This document shows positions 1 to 12,000 of a stretch of 64,000 nt of DNA, piece after piece; within the stretch, counting starts at the first letter, position 1, and every line of letters begins with the position of its first letter. Source of the DNA: Steinernema hermaphroditum (taxonomy: Eukaryota; Nematoda; Chromadorea; Rhabditida; Steinernematidae). A program made the translations under genes and the position numbers. The notes below the pieces were generated by a model, which saw only the letters and a list, made by a program, of their open reading frames with translations, searched no databases and was not told the origin of the DNA. The stretch lies in NCBI GenBank assembly GCA_030435675.1, contig CM059625.1:10354001-10418000 (forward strand). Direction: 5' to 3'.

Positions 1-536
1 AAGAGTCTGGAACATGCCTTGTAAAGACAATTCGATGGTCAACTGCTATTTACCAGGTGATCACGTGGACCTTGCTCAACCACAACATTTGAAAGCTTCG
101 GAGGCTTGTGAATGTCGGAATGATCGCCAAATCCTTCGAAGAGAACTTCGCAGTTGTTCTAGATACGAACAGTAATCAAAAAGATGTTTCTGCGGAGAGG
201 AATTACCGTATGAGCTACTTTTTTCGCAGCATCGTTGAGTGATTTTATCCACGCCTCCAAAGGTTCTGGAACACGACGAAGATACTGGAAAAGCCACGAT
301 ATTATTTCGTTCGCCCAGTCGCAATTGCTTGATCTAAACAAAGCTATGGAGTTAATTTCAAAGATCGCAGGTTACTTGGAGACGTTTTCTGGGGAAGATG
401 TCGCCACGGAAGGTGCGTTTTGTTTCTGAATATTGGCATCCGATTCTGGCCCTGCGTTGCCCATCTTGTTAACAGCAAAATAGCAGAGTGCGCCCACGAA
501 GAGCCATGTTATCAGAAGCCACGTGATGCCATCCAT
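1..536 (-). CDS. C2CD2/TMEM24-like SMP lipid-transfer protein, N-terminal part
   Basis: Partial gene read on the minus strand; it leaves the window at position 1. Exon 1 starts at ATG 536 and encodes a membrane anchor (WLLITWLFVGALCYFAV) followed by a short hydrophilic linker. After a ~40-nt intron, exon 2 encodes CDWANEIISWLF and PEPLEAWIKSLNDAAKK. Exon 3 (about 56-159) encodes VLFEGFG and PKLSNVVV. This matches what I remember of the N-terminus of C2CD2L/TMEM24: a TM anchor, then an AWV(R/K)ALNEQA helix and an IQ(I/L)xFEEG strand that open the SMP domain. Members of that family sit in the ER membrane and move phosphoinositides at ER-plasma membrane contacts. The rest of the SMP domain and the C2 domain are outside the window. 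The family call rests on about 100 visible residues. The BAR-RhoGAP gene lies 1.7 kb upstream in the same orientation. Confidence 0.65.
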
Positions 537-2252
537 CTCCCGCTCTTATTTCCCAAACTAGAACATACATGGAGTTTCAGCGAATGCTTTAAAGACTGAT
601 CAATCCGTGCGCGAAAAGCTGATCTGTGAATGAGTCTGGAATAGACGCAGAACAAGAAATGCTCGAGGAACACTTTCGTTGACGGGTCAATCCGGTTAGC
701 AGAAGTGCTGTAATATGCGTTGAGGAAAATGCAGACTAGGAAAAGCAAACAAATTTGAGCAATCGCATAGATTTTCAAATAGCCTGATTGACAGTTCTTT
801 CATTGTTTCTGCTTTGACCAGAATTCCCTTAATATCATCACACGTATGTATTGAAACGTACCATTGAACAGTAGGAAAATTGACACACATCGCCTTCAAT
901 CGCCTTCAGAGAGTTTACGAGTTTACAAGTTTATTTCAGTGCACTCATCAACAAAAATTGTGATCGGAAAAGCCGACTGCTGCGCCGTCAATGCTCGAGA
1001 ACGACAACCCGGGTCGGCAGAGGAAAGTGAATGACAGCCGCGTGTATTTAAACCATCGAGAAGCGATATGCTAGGATCGCAATGATTCGATCTGATAGGC
1101 CAAGGGATTGTCTCAGTCGCGGGGAGGATAGTCACGGCAGAGAGCAAGAACGAAAATGAGGGGAAGTAAGCTGGGCGAGAGAGCTATCCGCTGTTTTGCA
1201 ATCAGTCACTCTGACGCAAAAAAAAGTGAAGAAACTCCCGAACACGAACAAAAGTGAAATAAGTGATCACTTTGACAATGGCTGTAAACAGCTCAGGCTG
1301 TCGCCTACTTGCTTTTTTTCTGCAGATTGAGCTGATCATAGAACGGAAGCGCTAAAGTTACTTACATGTGAAGAAACTTATAAGCGGATACCTCCTTGTA
1401 GAGGTGAATACATATTTTCGGCTCTGACTCTCCCTTAGCACAATATTACAACGACCCGCTCACAGTAGACTAGCTCATATCTCACCTCGAGTACGTTGTC
1501 CCGTTCGATTGACCGCTCACAGCGGAAAGCCGTCAAAAATACAACTGAAACCACTACGCTTACTACGCTGGACTCCCGTGCGGTTGAAAGGTGATCGAAC
1601 GGCCGTCAACCCATCTCAACGACGCGCAAACCAGAGGTAAACAATATTAAGCACTGGGTGCCAGAACATATGTACAATGTCCCGAAAGCCAAGCGACCCA
1701 CTTCGCCGACGGATTGTCCGTCAAATGTCTGCATAAGAGAGGGGCTGCACCAGGTAAAATAAACAAGTGTAGAATTTTTTTGCATTTGACAAAGACAACA
1801 ACACAAGAAAAGGTTGGAAATCTTTCCGCTATCGAGACCGCATACGTGACATGTATTAACACAACATTGCAACTGCAACTTACTCATGCGGGATAAATTA
1901 AACATCTGGCGACTAGGCAAGAAGGAGACATAAGAAAGACAATTAGGAAGAAGAGATGAGATGTGAAATGACGCCGGAAGTCGGTCATAATCCATCTTCA
2001 ACGAAAGGTTTACAATATTTGAGGAACTCTACGGGAATCGACGCAAATCTAACTGAACACCACAATATTTTGTAATGCAAGGAGAACGGATCTACAGATG
2101 GATACAGGATAAATAGGGCACTTGCGTATTGCTGACAAGCTTTAGCTTGTATTTGGAATGCGCATGAGAGTTTCGACGAATGGTAAGAAGAAAGTGAGCT
2201 TCACCGGACGTTTAATTGGCACAGAATTGGCAGGCGAATTGTAAGGAACTGC
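537..2252. other. intergenic, no supported gene
   Basis: This stretch lies between two minus-strand genes and should hold the promoter of the C2CD2-like gene and the 3' UTR of the RhoGAP gene. A 131-codon minus-strand ORF (1606-2001) is Cys-rich with no recognisable domain, and the overlapping frames are also open, so I do not call it a gene. Confidence 0.5.
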
Positions 2253-4711
2253 TTACAGTTTGGTTATCTCGTCCATTTTTGTGGGTTTAGCAGGCAGTGG
2301 TGGGGGGAGACGAACTGAAGACCTCGGAGGCACATCTGGAGTATTTGAAAGGGCTTCAGGACCACACGATATCGAGAGTGAATTCATTTCTGCATTTGTG
2401 ACCGCATTCATATACGAAACGGGCCTATTGACTGTCTGAATTAAGCAAATTGCTTTAGTTCGTTGCCTTGTGTTCACGCACCAAAGAGGGCGAATGTCCA
2501 GAGCTAGATCTCTGACTGTACGTCCTCGGGGGAGGCGGACGGTCTGGTCTATCGTGGTCGTCCATCAGCGATCTTGTCATGAAGTTATCATGGTCCATAA
2601 TTTCTATCTGCGTCGTTCCAAAGCCACCGTAATCGTCCATTGAGTCGCAGTCGTTTGAGGCTAGAGACGAACTCTTGCTGACCGATCCCTGTTGCATCTC
2701 CAATTGATCCAGTGTAGATCCATTCGGGGACAAGTCATAGCTCACCGCTACAGATGCAAATGTTATTGTTCTTAGGATCTGTTGCACTTACTAGAATGTG
2801 AACCAGGGGGAGGCGGCGCCTTTTGTCGAGGGCGACGGCTGCTTGGGGATACTGTACTCCGGACAGAATGGTAATTGTCTAATCGATTGCTTGCAAGAGA
2901 GCTGAAATATTTCATCATTGAGATAAACAAAATGCTTGTTTACTTCGTAGAACAGATGGAAACGGTATCGACATTCAGCTGGACGCTTTTAGGTGACGTT
3001 CGATCTGGAGACTCAAAACCGCCCGTTTGATCATTTAAGGCGCGGTTGAAGCTTTGCGTAAGTGGACTTTCGTCAAAGTCAAAATGATCTGCAATGCAGT
3101 CATGAACATAATGCTGAGAAGTTTTGGATGCCTCCTGAGAAGTAGTAATCGGCATGCATCAGGAGAGTTTCCACGATACGCGATCCGCACATGTTGTCCG
3201 TCTCGCTTCCATTGCCACATCCAAATAGGTTTGGTCCGAACACAATAGACAGATTACCCGCATTCATCCTAAAATATGAACCTGTCTTCAGATAGAAGTG
3301 AAAGCGACACACATAGTGGTGGCTTCGTATCTAATCATAAGTTGTAAAAATCTAATTAAGTAAGCTAAGTTCTTCCGATTCTCTTCCGGCAATCTCGAGA
3401 GAATTTTTGCAACGTCGTCAACGCGATCTTCGGGCTCTAATCTGAAAAGGGAACCATCGCCTGGGTGTTCACACGTGTTTTCTAACCTTGCAGTGGCAAC
3501 CCAAGCGCTGTGCAATTCATTTGTCATCAGCGGTTCGGGCAGTTCTCGTAAATAACATTTCAGTACGCTGCAGATGGAGTGAGGATCATTAGTGTAGTCG
3601 TCCAATCCTGTGAGCTCATGCGCATCGAATGCTGCCTTCAGACGGCGGATTCTGTTGTTATTGCCGTTGACTCGGAAAAGTCCTCGTTCGTTGAAGTGTT
3701 TAGAGAGTGCCGTACAGCAAGCCTCAATCACCTCTGCGATTTCCCGCTTCGAACTGTTCAGATGATTCCGAAGGGAACACCCGAAGACAGGATGTTTTTC
3801 GTGATCAACTGAAGTAAAGAAGATAAAAATATACGCAGACCAGCTGAACTGACCTACTGCTTTTTCAACCTTGGGCTGCAAATGACTTAAGGCGCGCACA
3901 CAATCGCTGTGGTACTCAAGTTGCTTTTGTACAATCGAGTGGAGGATTCGTGAGATCTCTTCTTCTTTCGAAGATAAAGTGTAGATTTCGGTTATGGCGT
4001 TGTCCTAAACTCTTTTCATCACATACTTCCCTAAAGTAGTACAAATCTACACGACAAGCATCGAATTTCAACTGAGTTGAGTCGAACTCCTCCTGAAGTT
4101 CGGAAGTTTTTGTTGGATCATGATTGCCTTGTAAACGCTTTCGACATGATTCCAGATCCAGGGCTATCCTGTTCAATTTTTCCCGTGCCTTGTTAACAGC
4201 TTTTTCTTCTTCCAGGAACTTGTTGAGAGTGTCTATAGCTGACCGCTCTACGAACGAATCGAGGCTAAGACGCAAATCAGTAAGCAGGCTGAGAGTGTGA
4301 CTGTAGTGCATCGTGATTTGAGACAAGAGCGGTGCGTCCGAGACCATTTCCTGCCCGTCACTCAGCAGTTGCTGAGCGAGCTGATAGTCTTCAAGCTTTT
4401 TCTTCAAGTGTTCAGTCATTCAAGTACTATCTGTCTGATACGCTCACCTTCCGTTTTTCAATACTTTCTGAATGACTCCCCGTCTTGACGCAGTTAGACA
4501 GCGATACCCGCGTATTCTTCACCATGGCCATCATTTTTTGGTTTTTCTGCTCCACGTGATTCACTTTCTGCAGTTCGTCTTTCTTTTCAGATCTAAATAT
4601 TGCTGTATCACAAAACTGAAATATAGCAGAAACTTACAATCCTACATTTTGAGAAGCCAACTGCTGGAAGCGCCGAACCCGTTTTTGCATACCCTCTTTC
4701 ATGCGATCCAT
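2253..4711 (-). CDS. BAR-RhoGAP protein, ARHGAP17/ARHGAP44/SH3BP1 family
   Basis: Multi-exon gene read from ATG 4711. Exon 1 gives MKEGMQKRVRRFQQLASQNVG, close to the RICH1 start FNRMKQLANQTVG. The next exons encode a long amphipathic BAR region (KKLEDYQLAQQLLSDG, then the CRVDLYYFRE helix). The RhoGAP domain follows (about 3100-3830): HPVFGCSLRNHL, ERGLFRVNG carrying the arginine finger, NDPHSICSVLKCYLRELPEPLM, and NAGNLSIVFGPNLF. The tail is Ser/Pro-rich with DRPPPPR and PPPLPAKP SH3 ligands. Family members bind curved membranes through BAR and switch off Rac/Cdc42 at junctions, endosomes and dendritic spines. The last residues ITKL fit a class I PDZ ligand (T-x-hydrophobic), a feature also known for ARHGAP44. 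One junction (4005-4026) needs a 22-nt intron or a frameshift. Other introns are 45-60 nt. The family call is firm; the paralogue is not resolved. Confidence 0.9.
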
Positions 4712-6925
4712 GGTCAGGTCGCGCTTAGCTCGTCGAGAGCACCTCTAACGGAAAACGACGTAGCAGTGCTTAGCAGGATATTTCTAAACATTTCAGAATG
4801 AGTGTGAGATGTGCCAGACACAAAGAATCAATAAAAACATCGATCGTGAAAATATCGGCATTGTCATCCCATTTTTCATAGCGTCAAAGATGAGGTGTCG
4901 GCGCGCGTCATATGCATAACGTCCGCGAAAGTAGTGATTGATCTGATAAGGAAGCGCCACTTCCACCCGACTCATCAACAGAAGGTTATTAGAAAGGTGT
5001 GGATAGCGGTGAGAATCGGGTATTGCAAAAAAAATGGCAGAATTGAGCGATCACCAGCGATCTCTAAATATTGTCGCCAACTGTGAAGTTTGGACAGATT
5101 GCAACGGTGGACGATCAGTATACATTTCTCACTTTTCCCGACACATGATCGCCAAACTAGAAAAGGAGCAGACGTCGCAAATATTTCGAAACCACTTTTT
5201 AACATGTCGGCGTATTATTCATGGAATCACCGCAACCGAGAATGAAGTGAGCTCGGCGAGCGACGGTGCACACCGCAATAAGCGAATGTCATCAGTAGCG
5301 CTCTCGAGTCGAACGGGAGAGAAACCGACTTCAAAAGCTGATCAAACGCGAGTCCGGAACGCTGGATAAAGAGATACGGTGCACGTCATGCATCTAAAGG
5401 AACGTCGCGTCAGGACATTCGTAGCGGCTCCTGGGCCGACTTGTGAGGGTATATAGTAAAAAACGGTAAAAAACGTTCTACGTTTCCCAATGGTATGACT
5501 GCAACGTTGGTCGCAAGCCGGTGCAGTACTTGTAAGATTTGAAGGGGATTGGAAGGAACAGCACTTTGATTGAATCGAACTCGGGTCTGCTCGGCGAGTA
5601 TCGCTGCCTGTATAATCGAAATATGGGACTTAAAGGGAGGAGCGCACCGTTGACGATTCGATCAATAGCGTCATTTTTGTAAATTTATGTGGATGCAGAA
5701 CCAACTTCAATGAGTGACGTCACGAGCATCTCTTTCGTAGTATTTTAGGGAACTGAATGCAGCTTGAAAAGGGCCAAATTCTAAGGCGCCTTTAAGGGTG
5801 CTTATTCTTGTGTTCCAAGTGCTAATGTGAATGGAAACGCCGCTCTTCAGTAGTTTCAATTTTCCTCTCGAGCGCAAGCGCGGCGCAGACTGAATCATAT
5901 GTTTCGATCAACAATCGATCGGTCGAATGTGAGATCGCGGTCGCATTCCTTAGTTCTCGCAGTCGCGCCTGCTTCCACGAGAAGATTGTCGTTCGCGCGC
6001 GAAAAGCAAAGTGTGGGTTTGGATGCCCTCTAAAGGAAATCTTTTTTGAACCATCCACGGAACGCGCAAGGCAATGACCAAATCTGATATAGACAGGGTG
6101 CGTCATAGTGAGGTCGGATGCGCCGTGAATACTTTCATTCCTATTCCACTGTCTTGTTGCGTTGTCTCTCGTTCTCTGTTTGTTCAATTCCTGTCATAAT
6201 AGTCATTGTCGGTCACGATCACATGAGAAAAAATGCAGCAGAGAGCGATATGCTTTTGCATTGACACTCTCTTCCGGTGGATTTTGTTCCAATCCAACGG
6301 CACGCAATGTGCATCATGCAATGTCGTGATTTGTTTATTTCGAGCTCGCGGTGTAAGCCGAGATCATGGGTAGCTTCGTCCACATAGATTCTGTCGCTCG
6401 TTTTTTCTAAAATTAGATTAGCCGCAGGATAGAACAGACAAGTTAATGCTTGAGTGGAATGACGGAGCCGCGAGACACACTTTGGCATAGTTGTTCGTCT
6501 CGACCACGCAATCAAAAGAGGCGCCGTTTTTTATTTACCCTTTTCGAATTGCAAAGTTCACTGAAGGACGTTCTGAGGGCCTTCCACCATCAAAACGCTC
6601 TAGACATATTTTTAACGCGCAAGCCAAAGAGCAAGTTCCTTTCCTCCCCATTTTCTTCTTTCCGGTTGAAAAACAAGAACATATCCTCACTGTCTTGTAG
6701 GTGGACGTATATTCATATGGCGTTTGTTTGTTTTGTACTCGACTAGCGGACTGCGGCCCATTTACGTGCCTAGCGTTTGCACGGCTGTGGAAGAAGAGTC
6801 GTGATGTGAAAGGTGCGCGTTGACTGACTCGTTGTAGCGTCATCATATGATAGGAAAACCCCACTTTAAACGCCGTTAAATATTACATTGTTGAGGTATT
6901 GTATGTTTCTATTCGGCCGGAATTT
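4712..6925. other. divergent intergenic region, no supported gene
   Basis: This 2.2-kb stretch lies between the minus-strand RhoGAP gene and the plus-strand PH-PDZ gene and probably contains both promoters. ORFs of 98-121 codons occur on both strands (for example 5034-5369 plus and 5822-6187 minus). None has a recognisable domain or flanking splice sites that extend it. Confidence 0.5.
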
Positions 6926-9097
6926 ATGACTCAACGAAGGGAAGTCATAATTTCTGGGTGGCTACAAAATGTTCGCAAAAAATCCGGTACCTTACTCCGC
7001 AAAAAAAAGGTATATCATTTGTGGCACTGGTTCCAAAACCCCAAATATTTCAGTTTATATGTGAAGAGGCCCTCTGGGTGGCACTGTGTGTTCACAATGA
7101 CAGAGCACCGCATTTGGAATGGTACCCAAATGAGGATTCCATGTACGACCACCGTCCGAAGCAGCTAGTCGACCTGCTCGAGGTCGCGCTAATTTCTCCT
7201 GTCATGACGGATTCTCGAATGTTCATCATTGAATTCAAGGAGGAAAGCCGCAGTGCGATAGAATTGTGCGCTCTTTCACCGTATGTCATAAAAGCGCAAG
7301 TTGAGTGACATTGCATACTTCAGAGACGATTGCAATGCGTGGGTAGAAAGTGCAAGGAGTACCCTAAACAGGCTCAACTGCCTCCAGGAGGATAACCACT
7401 ATTTGCCCTGTCCCATGGAAATGAATTTCAGTCCTAATGGAGAGCAAGTCGAAAGTGCGGATGAGAACGCCCAGCCAGCAACGTCATTTGATGGTAGTCA
7501 TCCCCACTCAAATTACTGTTGTATTTGGATCGATTCAGAAAACGCCCTTGCTGAAAGGAGTCGCGATGTAATCCGTTTGGATGATTCCATGCACCTTCCC
7601 TTACAAGCGAGCGAATCCAATGGAAACGCGGCCTATGAACATATAGTCCGAGGCATATCACTTCTCAACCAACAGCGCCCAACGTCACCTTCTAGCGTTG
7701 CCTCTCCACTTGCAACTGCGAAAGTTCTTTGCCGACAATCAAAGTCAATTGATAGACCCCCTCTTCCTCCTCGTATGGTTATCGAAAGCGATGAGAAGCC
7801 AACAGGAATATCGGTTCGTGGGCATCTTATCTTTGTTTGTTTCATTTATGAGTGTCCTTTTACAGACTCCGAAAAGCAGCTTGTACGATATTCCACGACT
7901 GTCTTCGACGCCCACCAACTCTGACCTCTATGATTCGTTTACGACACCGGACTCTCGAAGCAACGACATTTTACTACCCAACAGAAAAAGATCATCGTCG
8001 AGTTCTTCAGAGTAAGTACTCTTTCTTAATTAAACGCTCTAATTGTTTATGGTTTCAAGTGCTTCAATCAGTTAAGAGTGATACTCTGTTCTGTACTTTT
8101 CTATAACCGTTAATCCTAATTTTATCCTATATACATGAACTTCAGCAGCAGCATTCAATGTGAGACACCCGAATCAAGCATCAGGAAGCGAACTCTGCAG
8201 CTGCCAAAGCACCGAGTAACATTTTCGGACGATGACAACGACTGTTCTATTGCCGGTACAAGTGACGATCTCTACAGTCGGCCTCTGTCCTGCCAAAGCG
8301 ATGACTCATCGACAGTAGCTCTTGAACAAGCCATGACTAAACCTCGAGTGGTGTTTCTGCAGCTGTCAGTTTGCGTTGAGCACCTGGCTTTAGTCGAAAT
8401 CCATGGCAGAGTTTGGTACAGCTGTCCTGACGTAAAGTGAAAACGCAGTGGTTCTTCTGTTTTAGGGTTGCCGGATGGTCAGCGGAGTATAACAAACAAT
8501 TATGCCAAGTTCTTCGCATCGGGGATGAAATCATTGAAGTGGGCGACGTGAAAGTAACAGGGATTCAGGAGGTCCCCGGACTGTTTCACACACAGTCGAT
8601 TCCGGGAAATCCAGTAATTCATTCTCCTTATCCAATTGATTAGTTCCACACGTGCATTTTCCAGGTTTCGCTTAAAGTTCGTCCGATTCCCACGGGCTAC
8701 GTGTGTTCCTTTGTGAAACCGCTCAGTGGATCGAAAACGCTCGGAATCACCTTACATAAGAAGAAGAACAGAGTGAGTGACAAGGCTATTAACAGAATTT
8801 CCATCGGTTATGTAGATTGAGGCCGTAGCAAAGAATTCTGTAGCAGGAAAGGCGCATCTTCCAGCCGTAGTTGCAGCGTTTTCTCGAGACAAATCCTACG
8901 TCTCCACTGTGATAACAGACATCGACGACACTCCGATGAATCCGTTTGCCAACAACGATCAACTAGTTCGGAGGTTAGAAGCTATCCGACATGGTGCGGT
9001 CTTCACGATTACCGTTCACCCACACGATTTCGTCAAATTGCTCAAGAGTCAACTGAAACAAATTAAAGGGTACAAAAGATTTGTGATCGATAACTGA
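6926..9097 (+). CDS. PH and double PDZ-like scaffold with Tyr docking motifs
   Basis: Unrecognised multi-exon adaptor. ATG 6926 (MTQRREVIISGWLQNVRKK) opens a PH domain: SGWLQNVRKKSG, then FICEEALWVALCV, MFIIEFKEES and the closing helix CNAWVESARSTL (about 6950-7370). A disordered middle follows with SIDRPPLPPR (SH3 ligand), SLYDIPRL and SDDLYSRP tyrosine motifs and Ser runs. A PDZ-like domain spans about 8340-8720, with VLRIGDEIIEVGDVKV as the typical G-D-x-I core. A second, divergent PDZ-like fold (about 8720-9060) contains LGITLHKK and ITDIDDTPMNPF. The protein ends at TGA 9097. PH, PPLPPR and YDIP in this order resemble Gab/DOS-type docking proteins, but those lack PDZ domains. I therefore infer a membrane-recruited scaffold downstream of tyrosine kinases and know no named orthologue. 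Introns are about 35-50 nt. A non-coding or trans-spliced leader exon upstream of 6926 is possible. Confidence 0.75.
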
Positions 9098-12000
9098 AAT
9101 CCCGACTCTATGTTATTTGTTGTATCAATTTATAGTCTATGCTTCCAGGTCTCTAGCTTTGTGCATTTCGTAGTTCGGCACTCCGGTTTAAAGCTTTTAT
9201 GTCCCTAGAATCTCAGATTTTATCGTGAGTTAATAAGCAATGTACGAACGCTAGTATATTCTGAGAATGTGCCACGATTAAAATAACTTGGAAGGTTCTT
9301 TGGTAGCTCTTTGTCAACAAAAATGGAACACATGCTATTCTTTACTGAGGAACGGCCTAATCACAAGGGGACTTGTGCTGATCTCGAACTCTTTGTCCCT
9401 CGCAACGGTTCTTATGGCCTTCAGCGACTTTGTTTGCGGCTTGGCCGTCGCGCACGTTCGTAGCCCGATTGTGGAAAATTGTTGATTTTATCAGCTGTGA
9501 CGTGCACTCACTTTCATATTTCAATTATAAAGTTAATTAGTTTCTTGCGTTTTAAGCAAGACTTGTAGTAAGCGTTTCGGAAAGCCGTTCGGCATGGCAT
9601 TCGGGTCCCCTTAATGGTTGCGTGTGACACACGATATGAAAGTGTAATCGTCTGAAGGGGTGTTCCTCAAATTAGCTCTGTCTGTTTTGTTCAGGTTTCA
9701 AATAACGTGTATATCCGGTGCACATATGAAGCGATTCTTGTGTCTTTATCTGCACAGATGCGCGCACTGCCTTTATTAGCTTATGAGTCCTCGTACGTGC
9801 ATGAGTGGCTCCCTTCAGAGCTTTTCAATAACGGTGGACACTAGGTTAGAATGAATGAAAGACTGACGCTGTGATGCGCGCGCTTATTACATAATTTGCT
9901 TGATAGTGTCTGATTTGTTTCCCATTTGGAATCTCATCTATTTTGATCGTTAGTGTTGCCGTGTGAATCGAAAAGAATGGCCAAAGGCTTGAGCGTGAAT
10001 GCGCCATCCTTGTAGAACGAATTCTCGTAGCACACGATAATCCCAACTAATAATAATAATAACACACATAACAGCCAATTTCGTTTGGCGCGCATGCATC
10101 TCGCCGCCATTATTCTGATTAATTCCTTTCGGACAATATTGTCCCTAGAATGAAATTCGCTTTCCGCCTACATTTAGTATTACTCGTTGCTCGTGGCCTT
10201 TCGCCAATCTCTCTCATTTCTTTTAAATTGTCTTTCCGCCAAAACGCTTAATTATTACCGCCTCCCATTTTTCAAAACATATGTCCTCGGCCGCTAATGT
10301 ATAATTTATGGCAGTCTTTTCTAGCTGTCTTACAGCTTTAATTCGAATACAAAGTTAATTGAAAGCAGTCAATTAGTAGGCAATCGGAATGGTGTTTTCC
10401 TTCATTTGCCCGGCCATTTGAGTTCTAGCTTGCACGGAACCTGTTCATATTCCCTTGCCCCCTCACTCTCTGGTTGCTCCGTGTTGAAGGGGCGCCTAAT
10501 CATTATGCATATGCGTTGTTCACAGAGAAGAACTAAATAAAATATTCGGGTGCAAATCTGGCGAAAGAGAACAGAACGCGATAAGCGCGATCGCTTCAAA
10601 AGGCAATCAGCGACAATGTGCGATTAAATCGCGATGTTGCCTACACGAACACCACCCACTTTCAGAGAGCGTTGGCGCGCCGCTGCAGCGAATCAGCCGA
10701 TTACGAACCACTTTTTGGCATTTTTGAACACAAAAATGACGATAATTTGGCGCATCTCAAATGGGATAATGTTTGTGTCCGAAATGCTAATGAGTACATT
10801 ATATCCCCCTCAAGGAGCGGCCTGATTACAGTTCGCCATAAGCGCAGTTTCAGTGATGTTTCCCTAGGTTGGCTTCAGAGCAGATAACCGTTGTCGCTTT
10901 CTGCGACCGCAATGAATCACTGACTCCCGCTTGCCGAATATTTATTGCATTTTGGTCTTTAACCCTCAATTGCGCAAATGAATATGGTGCGTGTTCACGC
11001 ATTTTCCCACCGGGATAGTAATTATGAAAATTGAGACCACGGACTCATATACATCACATTTGCATACATATGATATTGAGTAGAAATCGGGGCCAGTTCC
11101 ATTTTCATCCTCTTTAAAAGTCGTTTTTGGCGCAATCCGCCTGATTGGCTAGCGACTTACACGAGATTGTAAGTAAAAGGGAAGGACGAGAGAATGGGAC
11201 CATCGCGGACAGCAAACCCATGGACCGAAAGCAATACTCTCCGATGTGGCGCAGTGATTGTCCTGACTTCTGCGCCGTCGTCGACGTCGTTCGCGCTCTT
11301 CGCACACTCGTTGCTACAGTCCGGTTTGATTTCCGTGCGTCTAGTGGAAAACCACATTGCAATGTAATAATTAACCTTGAGACCAGAGACAACTAATTAA
11401 TTGTAGTTGCTTCTAATGAGGAGCCCCGTTGTTTGTTTAACAGCACCGACACCCACTCCCTCTGAATCCGAGTATCGTTCTTCGCTTTCACTTTCCGAAC
11501 ACTTAACGGCTTGGGCATTTTATCTCAGTTGCTGTTTTTTTTTTCGTTTGCTGCCTACAAGAACCCAACCCTCTAGTCGCGTGCATAATGCCGAAGTGCA
11601 ATGCTTCGCAAAGGTAGAAAGCGCTAATGCCCATGCGTAATTCAACAAGGGCGTTTTAAATGAATTGTGACATTACACCACCATGTCGTTCCCACTTCCT
11701 CTGAGAACGTTACGCTGGAGACAGATTCGCCAAAATCCCTTTCAGCAGCCAGTTTCCGAAATCACCTGCATTTGCGACGATCCCCAACGTTTCGCCATGT
11801 GGCCGCATTTGTTGTGGTTGCGATTTCGGTGCGCTTTCTGAATTAATGCCCAGTGAAAACTGAAATAACGCTGAGCCGCCCCAGACGGGCATACTCGTCG
11901 AATCGCTTTTGTGCATTACTGACAATCTGTATACTTCGCAGCGACATGGTGGCGGTCTTTGTTAAAGACAGACGGCACTAATTAGTTTTATCCCGATTTG

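Noticed and set aside
1606..2001. 131-codon minus-strand Cys-rich frame between the C2CD2-like and RhoGAP genes
   Set aside because: No domain, and overlapping frames on the same and opposite strands are also open. No splice sites extend it.
5540..5620. A tRNA-like T-loop string near GAATCGAACTC
   Set aside because: No matching acceptor, D-arm or anticodon stem could be built on either strand.
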